From NCBI RefSeq assembly GCF_900103175.1, contig NZ_FNLF01000002.1, forward strand, positions 1,612,001 to 1,676,000: a DNA stretch of 64,000 bases, given 5' to 3'. This stretch comes from Tsukamurella pulmonis. Lineage in GTDB: Bacteria; Actinomycetota; Actinomycetes; Mycobacteriales; Mycobacteriaceae. A model generated the notes under the pieces. It did no database searches, was not told where the DNA came from, and saw nothing but the letters and a program-made list of their open reading frames with translations. Positions 8,220 through 17,609 of the stretch are shown piece after piece. A program made the translations under genes and the position numbers. How positions within the stretch are numbered: position 1 is the first letter of the stretch; each line of letters begins with the position of its first letter.

Positions 8220-9699
8220 CGAGACGGACTGGAACCGGCTGTCACCGTGGGGGATCGGCACCCGTGTGGTCAAGGCGATCCCGTCGCTCATCCCCGCCCT
8301 GATCGGCGTCTTCTTCGTGGGGCGCTCCGCCGGCCCGGTGTTCTTCGTGATCGCGGGCCTCGCGATCAGCCTGCTCGTCGGCCTCGTGCCCTGGCTGACC
8401 ACCCGGTGGCGCGTCACCGACGACCAGCTGGAGCTGCGGCACGGACTGGTGCGCAAGGTCTCGGCCACCGCGCGGCGCGACAGGATCCGCAGCGTCGACG
8501 TCACGGCCGGACCCATCGAACGCGCGCTGGGGCTCCGCAAGGTGGTCGTCGGCACCGGCGTCGGCGGCAAGGAGTCGGCCCTGGTGCTCGATCCGATCCC
8601 CGCCGACGTCGCCGAGCGGCTCGGGCACGACCTACTGCGCCGCGGCGCACCGTCGGCGGCGGAACCGCTCGAGGACGGCGCTCCGGCGGCCCCGGTCGTC
8701 GCAGAGCCGGAGGAGGAGCTCGCCCGCCTGCGGCCCGAGTGGCTCCGGTTCGCGCCCTTCTCGCTCACCGGTTTCGCCGTGGTCGCGGCGGGCGCCGGCA
8801 TCGGCTTCCGCATCGTCGACGAGGCGGGACTGCAGAAGCGCGGCTCCGAGCTCGCCGAGTCGTGGTTCGCGAAGATCCTCGATCTCGGTGCCGCCGTGGT
8901 GATCCCGGCCGCCGTGGTGCTGCTGTTGGTCGTCTCCGTGCTCGTCTCGGTGCTCGCCTACGTGCTCGCCTTCTGGGGCTTCCGCCTGGTCCGCCGGTCC
9001 GACGGTGCGCTGCACACCACCCGCGGCCTCATCTCGACGGTGGCCGCCACGATCGAGCGCAAGCGCGTGCGGGGAGTGCAGTTGCACGAGCCGATCCTGA
9101 TGCGCCTCCCGCGCGGTGCCAAGCTGCGCGCGGTCGCCACCGGCACCGACCGCAACCCGATGCTGCTGCCGCCCGCGCCGCGCTCCGAGGGGCTGCGCGT
9201 GGCCGACGAGATCCTCGGGCGCCCGGGCGCGATCGAGATGCCGCTGGTCGAGCACGGCCCGGTGGCGCTGCGGCGCCGCTACACCCGGTCGGTGCTCGGC
9301 GCGATCGTCCCGGTGGCAGTGCTTCTCGTGCTCGCCGTGTTCGCGCCCGGAGCGTGGAAGGCGCTGCCTGTCGCGGGAGCGGCCCTGCTCCTGGTCCTCG
9401 CGCTCGCGCTCGCACGGGTGCGGTACGCCAACCTCGGCACCACCACGGGCGAGGACGCCGTGGTCCTGGGCGCCGGGACCGTCGCGCGCACCCGCACCGT
9501 CCTCGAGTTCGACGGGGTCATCGGGTTCGTCACCCGGGAGACGTTCTTCCAGCGCCGTGCCGGGGTCGCGACCCTGACGGTGGCCACCGCCGCGGGCTCG
9601 TTCGGCGCCGTCGACGTGACCCTCGAGCGCGCCGCGGGAGTGACGCGCACCGTCGAACCGGAGATCGTGGCGGGATTCCTCGCCGTCAGCGAGGCGTGA
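8206..9699 (+). CDS. PH-domain membrane protein, YdbT-like
   Basis: The 497-residue partner of the preceding protein contains repeated membrane-pair plus bPH_2 units: an N-terminal hydrophobic pair, a first PH unit with RRDRIRSVDVTAGPIERALG, a central pair (near LDLGAAVVIPAAVVLLLVV), a second unit with ERKRVRGVQLHEPILMRL, and a last pair with a C-terminal unit. This matches the usual YdbT layout. The 14-base overlap with the upstream gene suggests translational coupling. Its 3' end overlaps the convergent Ddn-like gene by 14 bases. Confidence 0.85.
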   Translation: MTRPDETDWNRLSPWGIGTRVVKAIPSLIPALIGVFFVGRSAGPVFFVIAGLAISLLVGLVPWLTTRWRVTDDQLELRHGLVRKVSATARRDRIRSVDVTAGPIERALGLRKVVVGTGVGGKESALVLDPIPADVAERLGHDLLRRGAPSAAEPLEDGAPAAPVVAEPEEELARLRPEWLRFAPFSLTGFAVVAAGAGIGFRIVDEAGLQKRGSELAESWFAKILDLGAAVVIPAAVVLLLVVSVLVSVLAYVLAFWGFRLVRRSDGALHTTRGLISTVAATIERKRVRGVQLHEPILMRLPRGAKLRAVATGTDRNPMLLPPAPRSEGLRVADEILGRPGAIEMPLVEHGPVALRRRYTRSVLGAIVPVAVLLVLAVFAPGAWKALPVAGAALLLVLALALARVRYANLGTTTGEDAVVLGAGTVARTRTVLEFDGVIGFVTRETFFQRRAGVATLTVATAAGSFGAVDVTLERAAGVTRTVEPEIVAGFLAVSEA

Positions 9700-10165
9700 G
9701 CCGGTACAGCTTGATCGTGCGGTCGCCGGCCCAGTCGATGTAGTCGTCGTAGGCGGGCCACACCGCGACGATGCTGGGCCACAGGCGCTTCCGGTCGGAC
9801 TCGGAGATCCGGCGGGCGCGCACCGGTATGCGTCGTGTGCCGAGGAGTACCTCGGCGTCCGGGGTCGCCTCGAGGTTGTACGACCACGCGGGATGGTGCT
9901 TCTGCCCGAAGTTGGAGGCGATCACCACGAAGTCCTCGCCGTCGCGCACGTACAGCAGCGGGACTGCCCGGGCGACGCCACTGCGCCGTCCGATGGTGGT
10001 CAGCGTGAGCTGCGGCAGCAGCGCCTCCGGGATCAGGTGCACCGATCCGCGGCTGAGCCGGGTGACCGCCTTGTCGAGCGGTACGGTCGCGCGCACCATC
10101 CGGGACACCGCGCGGTGCCGTCCGAGCTGCAGGAAGCGCGTTTTGAGATCGTCGCCGAGGGCCAT
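9686..10165 (-). CDS. Deazaflavin (F420)-dependent nitroreductase family protein (Ddn-like)
   Basis: This 159-residue protein has the split beta-barrel signature of the Ddn/DUF385 family: LTLTTIGRRSGVARAVPLLY, then DGEDFVVIASNFGQKHHPAW and YNLEATPDAEVLLG. Family members in mycobacteria bind coenzyme F420 and reduce quinones or nitro compounds, often near the membrane. Use of F420 here is inferred from the family. ATG 10165 is the natural start. The gene stands alone, convergent with the YdbT-like gene. Confidence 0.88.
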   Translation of the reverse strand: MALGDDLKTRFLQLGRHRAVSRMVRATVPLDKAVTRLSRGSVHLIPEALLPQLTLTTIGRRSGVARAVPLLYVRDGEDFVVIASNFGQKHHPAWSYNLEATPDAEVLLGTRRIPVRARRISESDRKRLWPSIVAVWPAYDDYIDWAGDRTIKLYRLTPR

Positions 10166-10205
10166 GGCGGCAGTGTAATGAACCGGGCCCGCCGCCGGGC
10201 CGCGA

Positions 10206-11153
10206 TCAGTTGGTCGCGAGCCGCGCTCCGCCCGCTGCGCGGAGCACCGCGTTGAGCGAGTAGTACTGCGTCAGCTGTTGCGTGACCCGCCCGGAGTCGC
10301 GGTCGGTGAGCGTGACGGCGTCGGTGATGATGCCGAGCGCCGCGTTGTCCGTGGTGCGGATCAGGGGGCCGCCGCTGTCGCCCTGCGTGGTCACGATGTC
10401 GGCCACCACCCAGTCGTTGACGACCTTGGTCACGGTGCCGCAGCGCCGGCCGTTGACCGAGCCGAGCTGGCACACGGGGTCACCCACGCGCGCCGTGCCG
10501 ACGGTCCGCGGCGCCATGCCGGGTGCCGAGGCGAGGAGCTTGACCTGCGGATCGGTCAGCCGGAACGTGGCCCAGTCCGGACCGAACGGGTCGACGGGGG
10601 AGTAGTGGCCCGGACGGCTCGGATCCTCCTTGACCTCGGGGGCCTTGGACTGCACGACCTCGCCGACGATCCACTTCTTCACGCCGACCGGCTGCTGCGG
10701 GGCGCCGCAGTGCCCTGCGGTCACGCCCAGGCGTTCACCGTTCGGCGCGTTCACCGCGAAGCCCATGGTGCACTGCAGCGATTCGAACCGGCCGCCGCCC
10801 AGGGAGCGTTGCAGGATGTCGATCCGGTCGCCCGGGGCCACCGACTTCGGGGCCGGGGGCGTGACGGGGGCGGGGGTGCTCGGCTGAGCCGGAGTCGACG
10901 GTGCGCCGGGCGCCGCGCTCGGCTTCGTCGGAGCACCGGGCTTCGGCGGGGTCGCGGGCGCGGGCTTCGACGGAGTTCCGGGCTGCGACGGTGCCGGGGC
11001 TCCGGGGCGCGGGGCGGGGCTCGGCGAGGGAACGGGCGTCGACGGTGCCGCCGCGGCGAACGCCGGCGTCAGGAGGGACCCGGACACCAGGACGGTGATC
11101 ACTCCGATCGCCCCGCGTCGCAGTGCCGCACCGATGCGCGTCCCGTCGGTCAA
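10206..11153 (-). CDS. Secreted trypsin-like serine protease with Pro-rich linker
   Basis: This 315-residue protein starts with a signal peptide (RRGAIGVITVLVSGSLLTPA, cleavage near AFAAAAP). A Pro/Ala/Ser-rich linker of about 90 residues, built of short repeats such as PGAPTKP, leads to a chymotrypsin-fold domain. The triad is visible as TAGHCG (His), DWATF (Asp) and TTQGDSGGPLI (Ser), with paired Cys. The protein should act outside the cell or at the wall. The start is TTG 11153, which sits behind a strong AGGAGGGT ribosome site. It is divergent from putP. The substrate is unknown. Confidence 0.85.
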   Translation of the reverse strand: MTDGTRIGAALRRGAIGVITVLVSGSLLTPAFAAAAPSTPVPSPSPAPRPGAPAPSQPGTPSKPAPATPPKPGAPTKPSAAPGAPSTPAQPSTPAPVTPPAPKSVAPGDRIDILQRSLGGGRFESLQCTMGFAVNAPNGERLGVTAGHCGAPQQPVGVKKWIVGEVVQSKAPEVKEDPSRPGHYSPVDPFGPDWATFRLTDPQVKLLASAPGMAPRTVGTARVGDPVCQLGSVNGRRCGTVTKVVNDWVVADIVTTQGDSGGPLIRTTDNAALGIITDAVTLTDRDSGRVTQQLTQYYSLNAVLRAAGGARLATN

Positions 11154-11269
11154 GGTCGAACCCTCCTAGGGTATGGGTCGTGTGATCGAGGGGCGCCTGC
11201 AAAAGCGCCGCGGAAAATCGTGGCCGAGCCTACCATTCCGCGTGAACGAGTCGAGTGAGATCAGTTTGC

Positions 11270-11284
11270 CGAAATGGGATTTCG
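11270..11284. promoter_or_regulatory. Inverted repeat in the protease/putP divergent region
   Basis: The sequence cgaaat-ggg-atttcg is a 6-bp perfect inverted repeat, 61 bases before the putP start. The half-site atttcgg recurs near 11313. It could be an operator for putP; no regulator is assigned. Confidence 0.35.
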
Positions 11285-11345
11285 CTGTCGGTATCGATCA
11301 TGCGTGAACAGTGGATTTCGGTTCCTGGACCAAGAGGAGACCCCG

Positions 11346-12845
11346 GTGTCGGACCAGACGTATCAGACGATTGCAGTAACCCTGTATTTCGCAGCCATGT
11401 TGTACATCGGTTGGAGTGCCTATCGGAAGACGCGCGACAACCTCGACGAGTACATGCTCGCCGGGCGCGGGCTCAAGCCCTGGGTCGCCGCGCTCAGCGC
11501 CGGCGCCTCCGACATGTCGGGCTGGCTGCTCATGGGCCTGCCGGGCGCCGTCTACGCGAACGGGCTCGTCGAATCGTGGATCGCGATCGGCCTCACGGTG
11601 GGTGCCTGGCTGAACTGGAAGTTCGTGGCGCCCCGTCTGCGCTCGTACACCGAGGTCGCGGGCAATTCGATCACCATCCCCAGCTTCCTGGAGCACCGCC
11701 TACGTGATCGGTCGCGCTCGCTGCGCATCGTGTGCGGCCTGATCATCCTGGTCTTCTTCACGTTCTACGTCTCCAGCGGCATGGTGGCCGCGGGGAAGTT
11801 CTTCGACTCGACCTTCGGCGTGCAGTACATCCACGGGATGCTCATCGTGGCTGCCGTGACCATGGTCTACACGCTGTTCGGCGGCTTTCTGGGCGCGACG
11901 CTGACCGACGTCGCCCAGGGGCTCCTGATGCTGGCGGCGCTCGTCGCCGTGCCGATCGTGGCGGTGATCAAGGTCGGCGGTCCGACGGTCACCGTCGACA
12001 CCGTGAATTCGGTGAACCCCGACTTCTTCAGCTTGTTCGCCGGTGGCACCGCCCTCGGCATCATCTCCGCCGCCGCATGGGGACTCGGCTACTTCGGGCA
12101 GCCCCACATCATCGTGCGGTTCATGGCATTGCGGTCGCCGCAGGAGGCGTCCACGGCCCGGCGCTTCGGCATCAGCTGGATGGTGGCGGCGGCGCTGGGC
12201 GCGATCTCCACCGCGTTCATCGGCATCGCGTACTTCGCGCTCAACCCGGAGCGGGCGCCCAAGGACCCCGAGACCGTCTTCCTCGTGCTGGCGCAGATCC
12301 TGTTCCACCCGTTCGTCGCGGGCCTGGTGCTCGCGGCCGTGCTCGCGGCCATCATGTCGACGATCTCCTCGCAGCTCGTGGTCTGCTCGTCGGCGCTGGT
12401 GGAGGACCTGTTCAAGATCTTCGCCGAGAAGACGGGTCGCGACATGGAGATCAGTGACCGGGCCTACGTGCGTCTCGGGCGGCTCGGCGTGCTCCTCGTG
12501 GCGGTGATCGCTGTGCTGCTCGCGATCGACCCCGCCGAGAGCATCCTGGAGCTGGTCGGCTTCGCCTGGGCCGGGTTCGGCTCGTCCTTCGGTCCCGTCG
12601 TGTTCCTCGCGCTGTTCTGGCGCAAGCTCACCGCCCCGGGCGCACTGGCGGGCCTCATCGTGGGCGCGGCCGTCGCCTTCGTCTGGGGCCAGTGGCCGCC
12701 GTTCGAGCTGTACGAGATCGTGCCCGGATTCCTGGCGAACCTGGTGGTCGCGATCGGCGTCAGCCTCGCCACCTACAAGCCCGACGAGGTCATCGACGCC
12801 GAGTTCGACGAGGCCGCCCGGCTCGCGGAGAAGCAGCCGGCCTAG
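11346..12845 (+). CDS. putP: Sodium/proline symporter PutP
   Basis: This 499-residue inner-membrane transporter of the SSS family imports proline with sodium. The family's N-terminal region is clear: LDEYMLAGRGLKPWVAALS, then AGASDMSGWLLMGLPGAVY, and NSITIPSFLEHRLRDRS. About 13 transmembrane segments can be followed to AGLIVGAAVAFVWGQWPPFE and a charged C-terminus. GTG 11346 is chosen because an AGAGGAGA ribosome site precedes it and the protein then starts like PutP; the frame upstream does not look coding. No proline dehydrogenase lies in the window. It is convergent with the PucR-type regulator, 13 bases apart. Confidence 0.93.
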   Translation: MSDQTYQTIAVTLYFAAMLYIGWSAYRKTRDNLDEYMLAGRGLKPWVAALSAGASDMSGWLLMGLPGAVYANGLVESWIAIGLTVGAWLNWKFVAPRLRSYTEVAGNSITIPSFLEHRLRDRSRSLRIVCGLIILVFFTFYVSSGMVAAGKFFDSTFGVQYIHGMLIVAAVTMVYTLFGGFLGATLTDVAQGLLMLAALVAVPIVAVIKVGGPTVTVDTVNSVNPDFFSLFAGGTALGIISAAAWGLGYFGQPHIIVRFMALRSPQEASTARRFGISWMVAAALGAISTAFIGIAYFALNPERAPKDPETVFLVLAQILFHPFVAGLVLAAVLAAIMSTISSQLVVCSSALVEDLFKIFAEKTGRDMEISDRAYVRLGRLGVLLVAVIAVLLAIDPAESILELVGFAWAGFGSSFGPVVFLALFWRKLTAPGALAGLIVGAAVAFVWGQWPPFELYEIVPGFLANLVVAIGVSLATYKPDEVIDAEFDEAARLAEKQPA

Positions 12846-12858
12846 TGCGCCCGGGTGG

Positions 12859-14022
12859 TCAGCGCTGATCGGTCTCCGCCGGCATGGCTGCGAGGTCCAG
12901 AGCGGCGATCGACGCCATGAGACCGGGCGTCGTGCGCGGGTCCCACCCCGTCAGGCTTCGCCACCGGTCCAGGCGATACGTCACGGAGTTCGCGTGCAGG
13001 TTGAGGCGCCGGGCGGCGGCGCTCACGGACAGCGACGAATCGGCGAAGGCGCGAACCGCCTCCACGAGGTGCGGATTCTCCTCGGCGATCCGCCAGCCCT
13101 GCTCGAGGAGGGGAGCGAGCCGTTCGCGCTGTTGCGCGAGGGACGCGGCCAGCCAATTGTCGGCGAACCGGGTCACCGTTCCGATCCGTGACGAGCGGAG
13201 CGCCTGCAGTGCGTCGTCCAGGGTCGTCGGTGCCCGGTCGAGACCCGGCCGTTCCAAGCCCACACCGATGGTGGCGCGGGGACGCACCGAGCGGACGGCG
13301 GCGATGACGGTGGGGGCGGACGCGCTTTGGCAGAGGATCGTGAGGAGGCCGTCGTGCCGACTGCAGTGCACCGCGCCGCGCAGCCCGTCGAGTGCGAGCT
13401 GGATCCGTTCCTGTGCGGCTTCCGGCCAATCGGAGTCGACGCACAGGGCCTGGAAGTCGCCGTCGGGATCGAACCCCAGGGACGGGGCGAGTTCGCGGGC
13501 GTCGAAGAGTGATCGGTGATCGGGCGCGATGAGGGCGGCGAAGAAGCGGTGGCGCACACCGGCCCTCACCGCCTGCTGGCTCCGTGTCGCCTCGCTGTGG
13601 CCTTCGGCCACGGCGGTCGTTTCAAGATGGACGACGTCCCAGAGACGACCGACCGCGGTCACCAGATCGGCGTCCGGCTCCGGTGCCTGCGCGAGGAGCT
13701 CGTGCCAGAGCTCGCGCAACGCGATGTGGTAGGTCTCGATGACGTCGGACAGCGAAATGCCCTGCATCGCACGGCGTCGGCCGAGGTCGCGGCTACGAGC
13801 GGAGTCGAGATCGGCGATGCCGGCCGGATTCGCGACTGCGCCCAGCATGAGCTCGAGGCCCGTGCGGATGTAGTCGTACTGCTCGCGGTAGGGGATCGAG
13901 TGGTAGGACGTGATCTCCGCGCGGATCTTGCCGACGGCCTGCTCGGTGACCGCATCGAACCGGTCGACCACCGCGCGGCACACCTCGCGGACGCTCTCGG
14001 AATCTCCCGCCGTTGCCGCCAC
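12859..14022 (-). CDS. PucR/CdaR-type transcriptional regulator
   Basis: This protein of about 387 residues has an N-terminal helical region (EITSYHSIPYREQYDYIRTG), a central region as in PucR/CdaR proteins, and a C-terminal PucR helix-turn-helix (FADSSLSVSAAARRLNLHAN followed by SVTYRLDRW). Such regulators usually control uptake or breakdown of a nearby substrate. It is divergent from the symporter/amidohydrolase operon and convergent with putP, so it could serve either. GTG 14022 has the best ribosome site (GAGAGGG about seven bases before). GTG 14055 is an alternative that adds 11 residues. Confidence 0.82.
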   Translation of the reverse strand: MAATAGDSESVREVCRAVVDRFDAVTEQAVGKIRAEITSYHSIPYREQYDYIRTGLELMLGAVANPAGIADLDSARSRDLGRRRAMQGISLSDVIETYHIALRELWHELLAQAPEPDADLVTAVGRLWDVVHLETTAVAEGHSEATRSQQAVRAGVRHRFFAALIAPDHRSLFDARELAPSLGFDPDGDFQALCVDSDWPEAAQERIQLALDGLRGAVHCSRHDGLLTILCQSASAPTVIAAVRSVRPRATIGVGLERPGLDRAPTTLDDALQALRSSRIGTVTRFADNWLAASLAQQRERLAPLLEQGWRIAEENPHLVEAVRAFADSSLSVSAAARRLNLHANSVTYRLDRWRSLTGWDPRTTPGLMASIAALDLAAMPAETDQR

Positions 14023-14118
14023 CGCCGCCCCTCTCTCGTTGTTCGTGAATTCCACGAATCCGGTGAGCTCAATTCGGAGAATCGTAGTGGCTTCACAACA
14101 TGATCTGCACCACACTTC

Positions 14119-14141
14119 GTGATCAGTGGCGGCTGGATCAC
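14119..14141. promoter_or_regulatory. Inverted repeat upstream of the symporter operon
   Basis: gtgatc (14119-14124) and gatcac (14136-14141) are perfect inverted half-sites separated by 11 bases. They lie 48 bases before the GTG of the DUF3311 gene and in the divergent region shared with the PucR-type regulator, so this is a plausible operator. Confidence 0.4.
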
Positions 14142-14188
14142 AGTCGCACCGATCCGTTCAACGCTCGGAGTGAGGAGCCGTCTTCATC

Positions 14189-14455
14189 GTGTCCAATGAG
14201 GTCAAGAGTGTTCTGCTTGCCGTCGGTGTCCCGTTCGCCGGGGTGCTCGGCGGCATCGTCTATCTGTCCGACTCCGAGGCGGCCGTCCTCGGATTCCCGG
14301 TTCTGTTCGCATGGCTCTTCCTGTGGATGCCACTGACGTCGTTGTGCATGCACCTGGCATGGCGGTTCTTCGACCGTGACGACTTCGAGGAGCTCGAGCG
14401 GTTCGACCTGGCCGCCGATCAAGCGTCGCGCGAGAGCGGGGTGGACGCCGCATGA
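14189..14455 (+). CDS. DUF3311-type small membrane protein
   Basis: This 88-residue protein has two transmembrane segments (VLLAVGVPFAGVLGGIVYL and VLGFPVLFAWLFLWMPLTSL) followed by a cytoplasmic acidic tail (FDRDDFEELERFDLAADQ). DUF3311 proteins are regularly encoded just before SSS-family symporters and probably act as an accessory subunit; the symporter start overlaps this gene's stop. GTG 14189 has a TGAGGAG ribosome site. Confidence 0.82.
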   Translation: MSNEVKSVLLAVGVPFAGVLGGIVYLSDSEAAVLGFPVLFAWLFLWMPLTSLCMHLAWRFFDRDDFEELERFDLAADQASRESGVDAA

Positions 14456-15945
14456 GCATCGTGACGTTCGCTCTGACGATCGGCCTCGCTCTCGCCGCGG
14501 GACTCCTGTCCCGTCGGGGTAGCAAGAGCGACATCGACGACTATCTGGTGGGCGGCCGCTCATTCGGGCCGATCCTGGTGTTCATCCTGGGTGCCGGTGA
14601 GGCGTACAGCATCGGCACCCTGATCGGCTTTCCCGGCGGTGTGTACGCACACGGTTCGAGCTACGGAGTCTGGTTCATCGCGTACATCCTGCTCGCCTAC
14701 GCAGTCGGCTACTTCTTCACGCCGTACCTCTGGCGAGCGGGCAAGCTCTACGGGGCGATGACGCTTCCCGATGTCGCCGGTCGCCACTTCCGTTCGCGCG
14801 GGCTCGAACTGACGGTGGCGATCTCCTCGGTGATCTTCCTCATCCCGTGGGGGCAACTACAGCTCGCCGGGCTGCAGGTCGCGTTGAGCGGATTGGGCAT
14901 CTCCATCGATCCGACGGTCGCGGTGTTCGCGGGCGCAGGGCTGGCTCTGGTGTTCCTGCTCCTCTCGGGACTTCGCGCTCCGGCCTTCGTCTCCTACGTG
15001 AAGGACGCTGCACTGCTGCTCGGCGCCGTTCTCATCGGGATGGCGGCGATCGCCAAGTCCGGCGGAACCGAGATGCTGTTCGGCGCGGCTCACGCAGCGG
15101 GTGCGGGCAAGGACACCCATTTCACGGTGACCGGGTCGTCGCTGACTTTCGTGCTGACCACCATCGTCTTCCAATCCGTCGGCTTCTTCATCTTCCCGTT
15201 CGTCGTGCAGGCGGTCCTCGCGTCGAAGTCGGAGGCGACTCTCAAACGGGTGGCGCGGTTCAACCCGCTGTACATGCTGATGTACGTCTTCCTCGTGGCC
15301 GCCGCGTTCGCGGCGATCTCGCAGGTGCCCGGGAAGCTCGAGGGCGCGAAGTCCAACGAGGCGCTCCTGATCCTGTCTCGGATCGTGCTGCCGGACTGGG
15401 TGACTGGCATCGTCGCGGGCGGAGCCGCTCTCTGCGCGATCGTCGTGCTGTGCGGATCCGCGCTCGGCATCGGGTCGATCGTCTCGCGCAACATCGTCCC
15501 GGGCATCCCGGAATCGCGGCAGAAGGGGTGGGTGCGCGGTGTGATCGTCGCGTACCTCGCGATCTCCCTGATCCTGACGATGGCCGCGCCGCAGCTGCTG
15601 CTCACGCTCGTGAACACGGCGTACTACGGTGTGACCCAGGCGGCGGTCATCTTCGCGGCCATGGTGTTCGGATGGAAGGTGCGCCCCGTGGGCCTCGCCA
15701 CCGGCCTCATCGTCGGAGATCTGTTGGTGCTGTGGTTGTACCTCGACAGTCACGGACCGATCTCGTCGTGGCTGGCACAGAGCGGGATCAACATCGGAGC
15801 CGCGGCGCTCGTCGTCAACGCGCTGTTGGTCGTGATCTCCCGGATGGTGTGGCCCGCAACGGACCCGGTGCCCGGTCTCCGACAGGTGATGCCCGGGCGT
15901 CGTTCCCCGGTGCAGGCCCGCCCGATCGGGGAGAACGCGCTGTGA
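14452..15945 (+). CDS. Sodium:solute symporter (SSS family)
   Basis: This 497-residue membrane transporter has about 13 hydrophobic segments and SSS features: DIDDYLVGGRSFGPILVF, FILGAGEAYSIGTLIGFPGG and LPDVAGRHFRSRGLEL. It differs from PutP, lacking the proline-transporter signature. ATG 14452 overlaps the DUF3311 stop and its own stop overlaps the amidohydrolase GTG, so the three genes form one translationally coupled operon. The substrate is unknown; the downstream amidohydrolase suggests an N-containing organic compound. Confidence 0.88.
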   Translation: MSIVTFALTIGLALAAGLLSRRGSKSDIDDYLVGGRSFGPILVFILGAGEAYSIGTLIGFPGGVYAHGSSYGVWFIAYILLAYAVGYFFTPYLWRAGKLYGAMTLPDVAGRHFRSRGLELTVAISSVIFLIPWGQLQLAGLQVALSGLGISIDPTVAVFAGAGLALVFLLLSGLRAPAFVSYVKDAALLLGAVLIGMAAIAKSGGTEMLFGAAHAAGAGKDTHFTVTGSSLTFVLTTIVFQSVGFFIFPFVVQAVLASKSEATLKRVARFNPLYMLMYVFLVAAAFAAISQVPGKLEGAKSNEALLILSRIVLPDWVTGIVAGGAALCAIVVLCGSALGIGSIVSRNIVPGIPESRQKGWVRGVIVAYLAISLILTMAAPQLLLTLVNTAYYGVTQAAVIFAAMVFGWKVRPVGLATGLIVGDLLVLWLYLDSHGPISSWLAQSGINIGAAALVVNALLVVISRMVWPATDPVPGLRQVMPGRRSPVQARPIGENAL

Positions 15946-17555
15946 CCGTTGCGAAGAGCGGGGATCTCCTGCTGACGGCGGAATCCGTGCATACGATGGA
16001 TCGAACTCAACCGGTCGCGGAGGCCGTCCTCGTCCGTGGTGATCGCGTGATCGCGACGGGCACGAGGAAGGAGGTCGAGAGCCTCGCCTCGCCGTCGTCG
16101 GATCGGATCGATCTACCTGGCGCAACGCTGATCCCGGGCCTGATCGAGTCCCACGTACACCCCGTGTACACAGGCCTGACCCAGGACTGGGTCGACTGTC
16201 GCTCGCCGCTGCGGGGTTCGATCGCCGACATCCAGGCCGGTCTCCGGGAGCGCCTGTCCGCTCCCGGATGGGTCCGAGGGTGGGGGTACGACGACACCCT
16301 GATCGCGGAGGGACGCCATCCCACCCGGGACGAACTCGATGCGGTCTCGATGGACCGGCCGGTGATCCTGCAGCACATCTCGGCGCACTTCCTCGTTGCG
16401 AACACGGTCGCCCTTGCGGCCGCCGGTGTCACGGAATCCTCCATCGCGGAGGATGATCCCCGCTTCCCGAGGGGCGAGGACGGCCGCTTGACGGGGCTCG
16501 CGTGGGAGATCGACGCGGTGTCGAAGATCGTCGCCGCGGTCCCACCACTCGCGCCGGGGGACGTCCGTGACGCACTCCTCGCCAGCCTGCGACTCGCGCG
16601 CTCGCGGGGCATCACGACTCTGCACGACCTCGGTGTTGGGCTGATGGCGGGTGCGGAGGAGCTCGCCGCGTACCGCGAACTGGCCGCCACCGGTGGGTTG
16701 CCCGTCCACGTGGTCGGTTTCCTGTGTGGGGATCTGGCACTGCCGGCCATCGCCGACGGCTCGGTTCGTTTCGAAGCGGGAGGTTCCGCCGACGGACGAT
16801 TCCGCCTCGCGGGTGCCAAATTCTGGTCCGACGGCTCCATCCAGGGACTATCCGCGGCCTTGCGGATTCCCTACATGTGCGATCCGGGACACTGCGGCGA
16901 TCTTCTGCACCCGCAGGAGGTCCTCGACGACATGGTGGCGCGCGTCCACCTGGCCGGCGGACAGGCCGCCGTTCACGCGAACGGGGACGCCGCGGTTCGG
17001 GCCACGATCACCGCGCTGGCGCGAGCGCAGCGCCTCGACGGGCGGCGGGCACGCCACCGGATCGAACATTGCCAGGTCACCCTGCCCGACGACCTCGATG
17101 CGATCGTGAGAGAGGAACTCGGCGTGAGCTTCTTCGCCAATCACGTCTACTACTGGGGAGACCGCCACCGCGACAGGTTCTTGGGCGCCGAGAGGGCGCG
17201 GGAGATGGATCCGCTCGCTCGTGCCGACGGACTGGGAATCCGATTCGGTCTCCACTCGGACTGCCCGATCACCCCGATGGATCCGCTGCACACCATCAGG
17301 ACCGCTTCGACGAGGCTGACGAGCGGAGGTGACGTCCTCGGAGCGGCGCAGCGGATCTCACCGGATCGGGCCGTGCAGGCGATGACGCTGGACAGCGCGT
17401 ACCTCGTTCACGACGAGCACGAGGTCGGGTGTCTGGCGCCGGGACGCCGGGCGGACCTGGTCGTCCTCGACGCACCGATCGATTCGCTCGGTGATCCGTC
17501 GGCTGCGATGCCCCAGCCGGTACAGGTGATGGTCGACGGCGAATGGGAGACATGA
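15942..17555 (+). CDS. Metal-dependent amidohydrolase, YtcJ-like (amidohydrolase family 3)
   Basis: This 537-residue protein of the amidohydrolase superfamily has metal-site motifs in the usual order: GLIESHVHPVYTG (HxH), AKFWSDGSIQG with the candidate carboxylated Lys, AAVHANGD and HRIEHCQVTLP for two further His ligands, and GLHSDCPITP with the catalytic Asp. The last region GRRADLVVLDAPIDSLG rebuilds the N-terminal beta sandwich. No signal peptide is seen, so it should hydrolyse an imported substrate in the cytoplasm. GTG 15942 overlaps the symporter stop by four bases. The exact substrate cannot be deduced; YtcJ-like proteins are diverse. Confidence 0.88.
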   Translation: MTVAKSGDLLLTAESVHTMDRTQPVAEAVLVRGDRVIATGTRKEVESLASPSSDRIDLPGATLIPGLIESHVHPVYTGLTQDWVDCRSPLRGSIADIQAGLRERLSAPGWVRGWGYDDTLIAEGRHPTRDELDAVSMDRPVILQHISAHFLVANTVALAAAGVTESSIAEDDPRFPRGEDGRLTGLAWEIDAVSKIVAAVPPLAPGDVRDALLASLRLARSRGITTLHDLGVGLMAGAEELAAYRELAATGGLPVHVVGFLCGDLALPAIADGSVRFEAGGSADGRFRLAGAKFWSDGSIQGLSAALRIPYMCDPGHCGDLLHPQEVLDDMVARVHLAGGQAAVHANGDAAVRATITALARAQRLDGRRARHRIEHCQVTLPDDLDAIVREELGVSFFANHVYYWGDRHRDRFLGAERAREMDPLARADGLGIRFGLHSDCPITPMDPLHTIRTASTRLTSGGDVLGAAQRISPDRAVQAMTLDSAYLVHDEHEVGCLAPGRRADLVVLDAPIDSLGDPSAAMPQPVQVMVDGEWET

Positions 17556-17609
17556 GGTGCCGAGTGTCAACGTCGAAGTCGATCCGTTGAACGAGCTTCG
17601 GGGGTTGTG

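Noticed and set aside
10850-11050. Repeat array in the protease gene resembling a CRISPR or tandem repeat
   Set aside because: The repeated pattern is the Pro/Ala/Ser-rich linker with codon-level similarity. There are no constant repeats with unique spacers.
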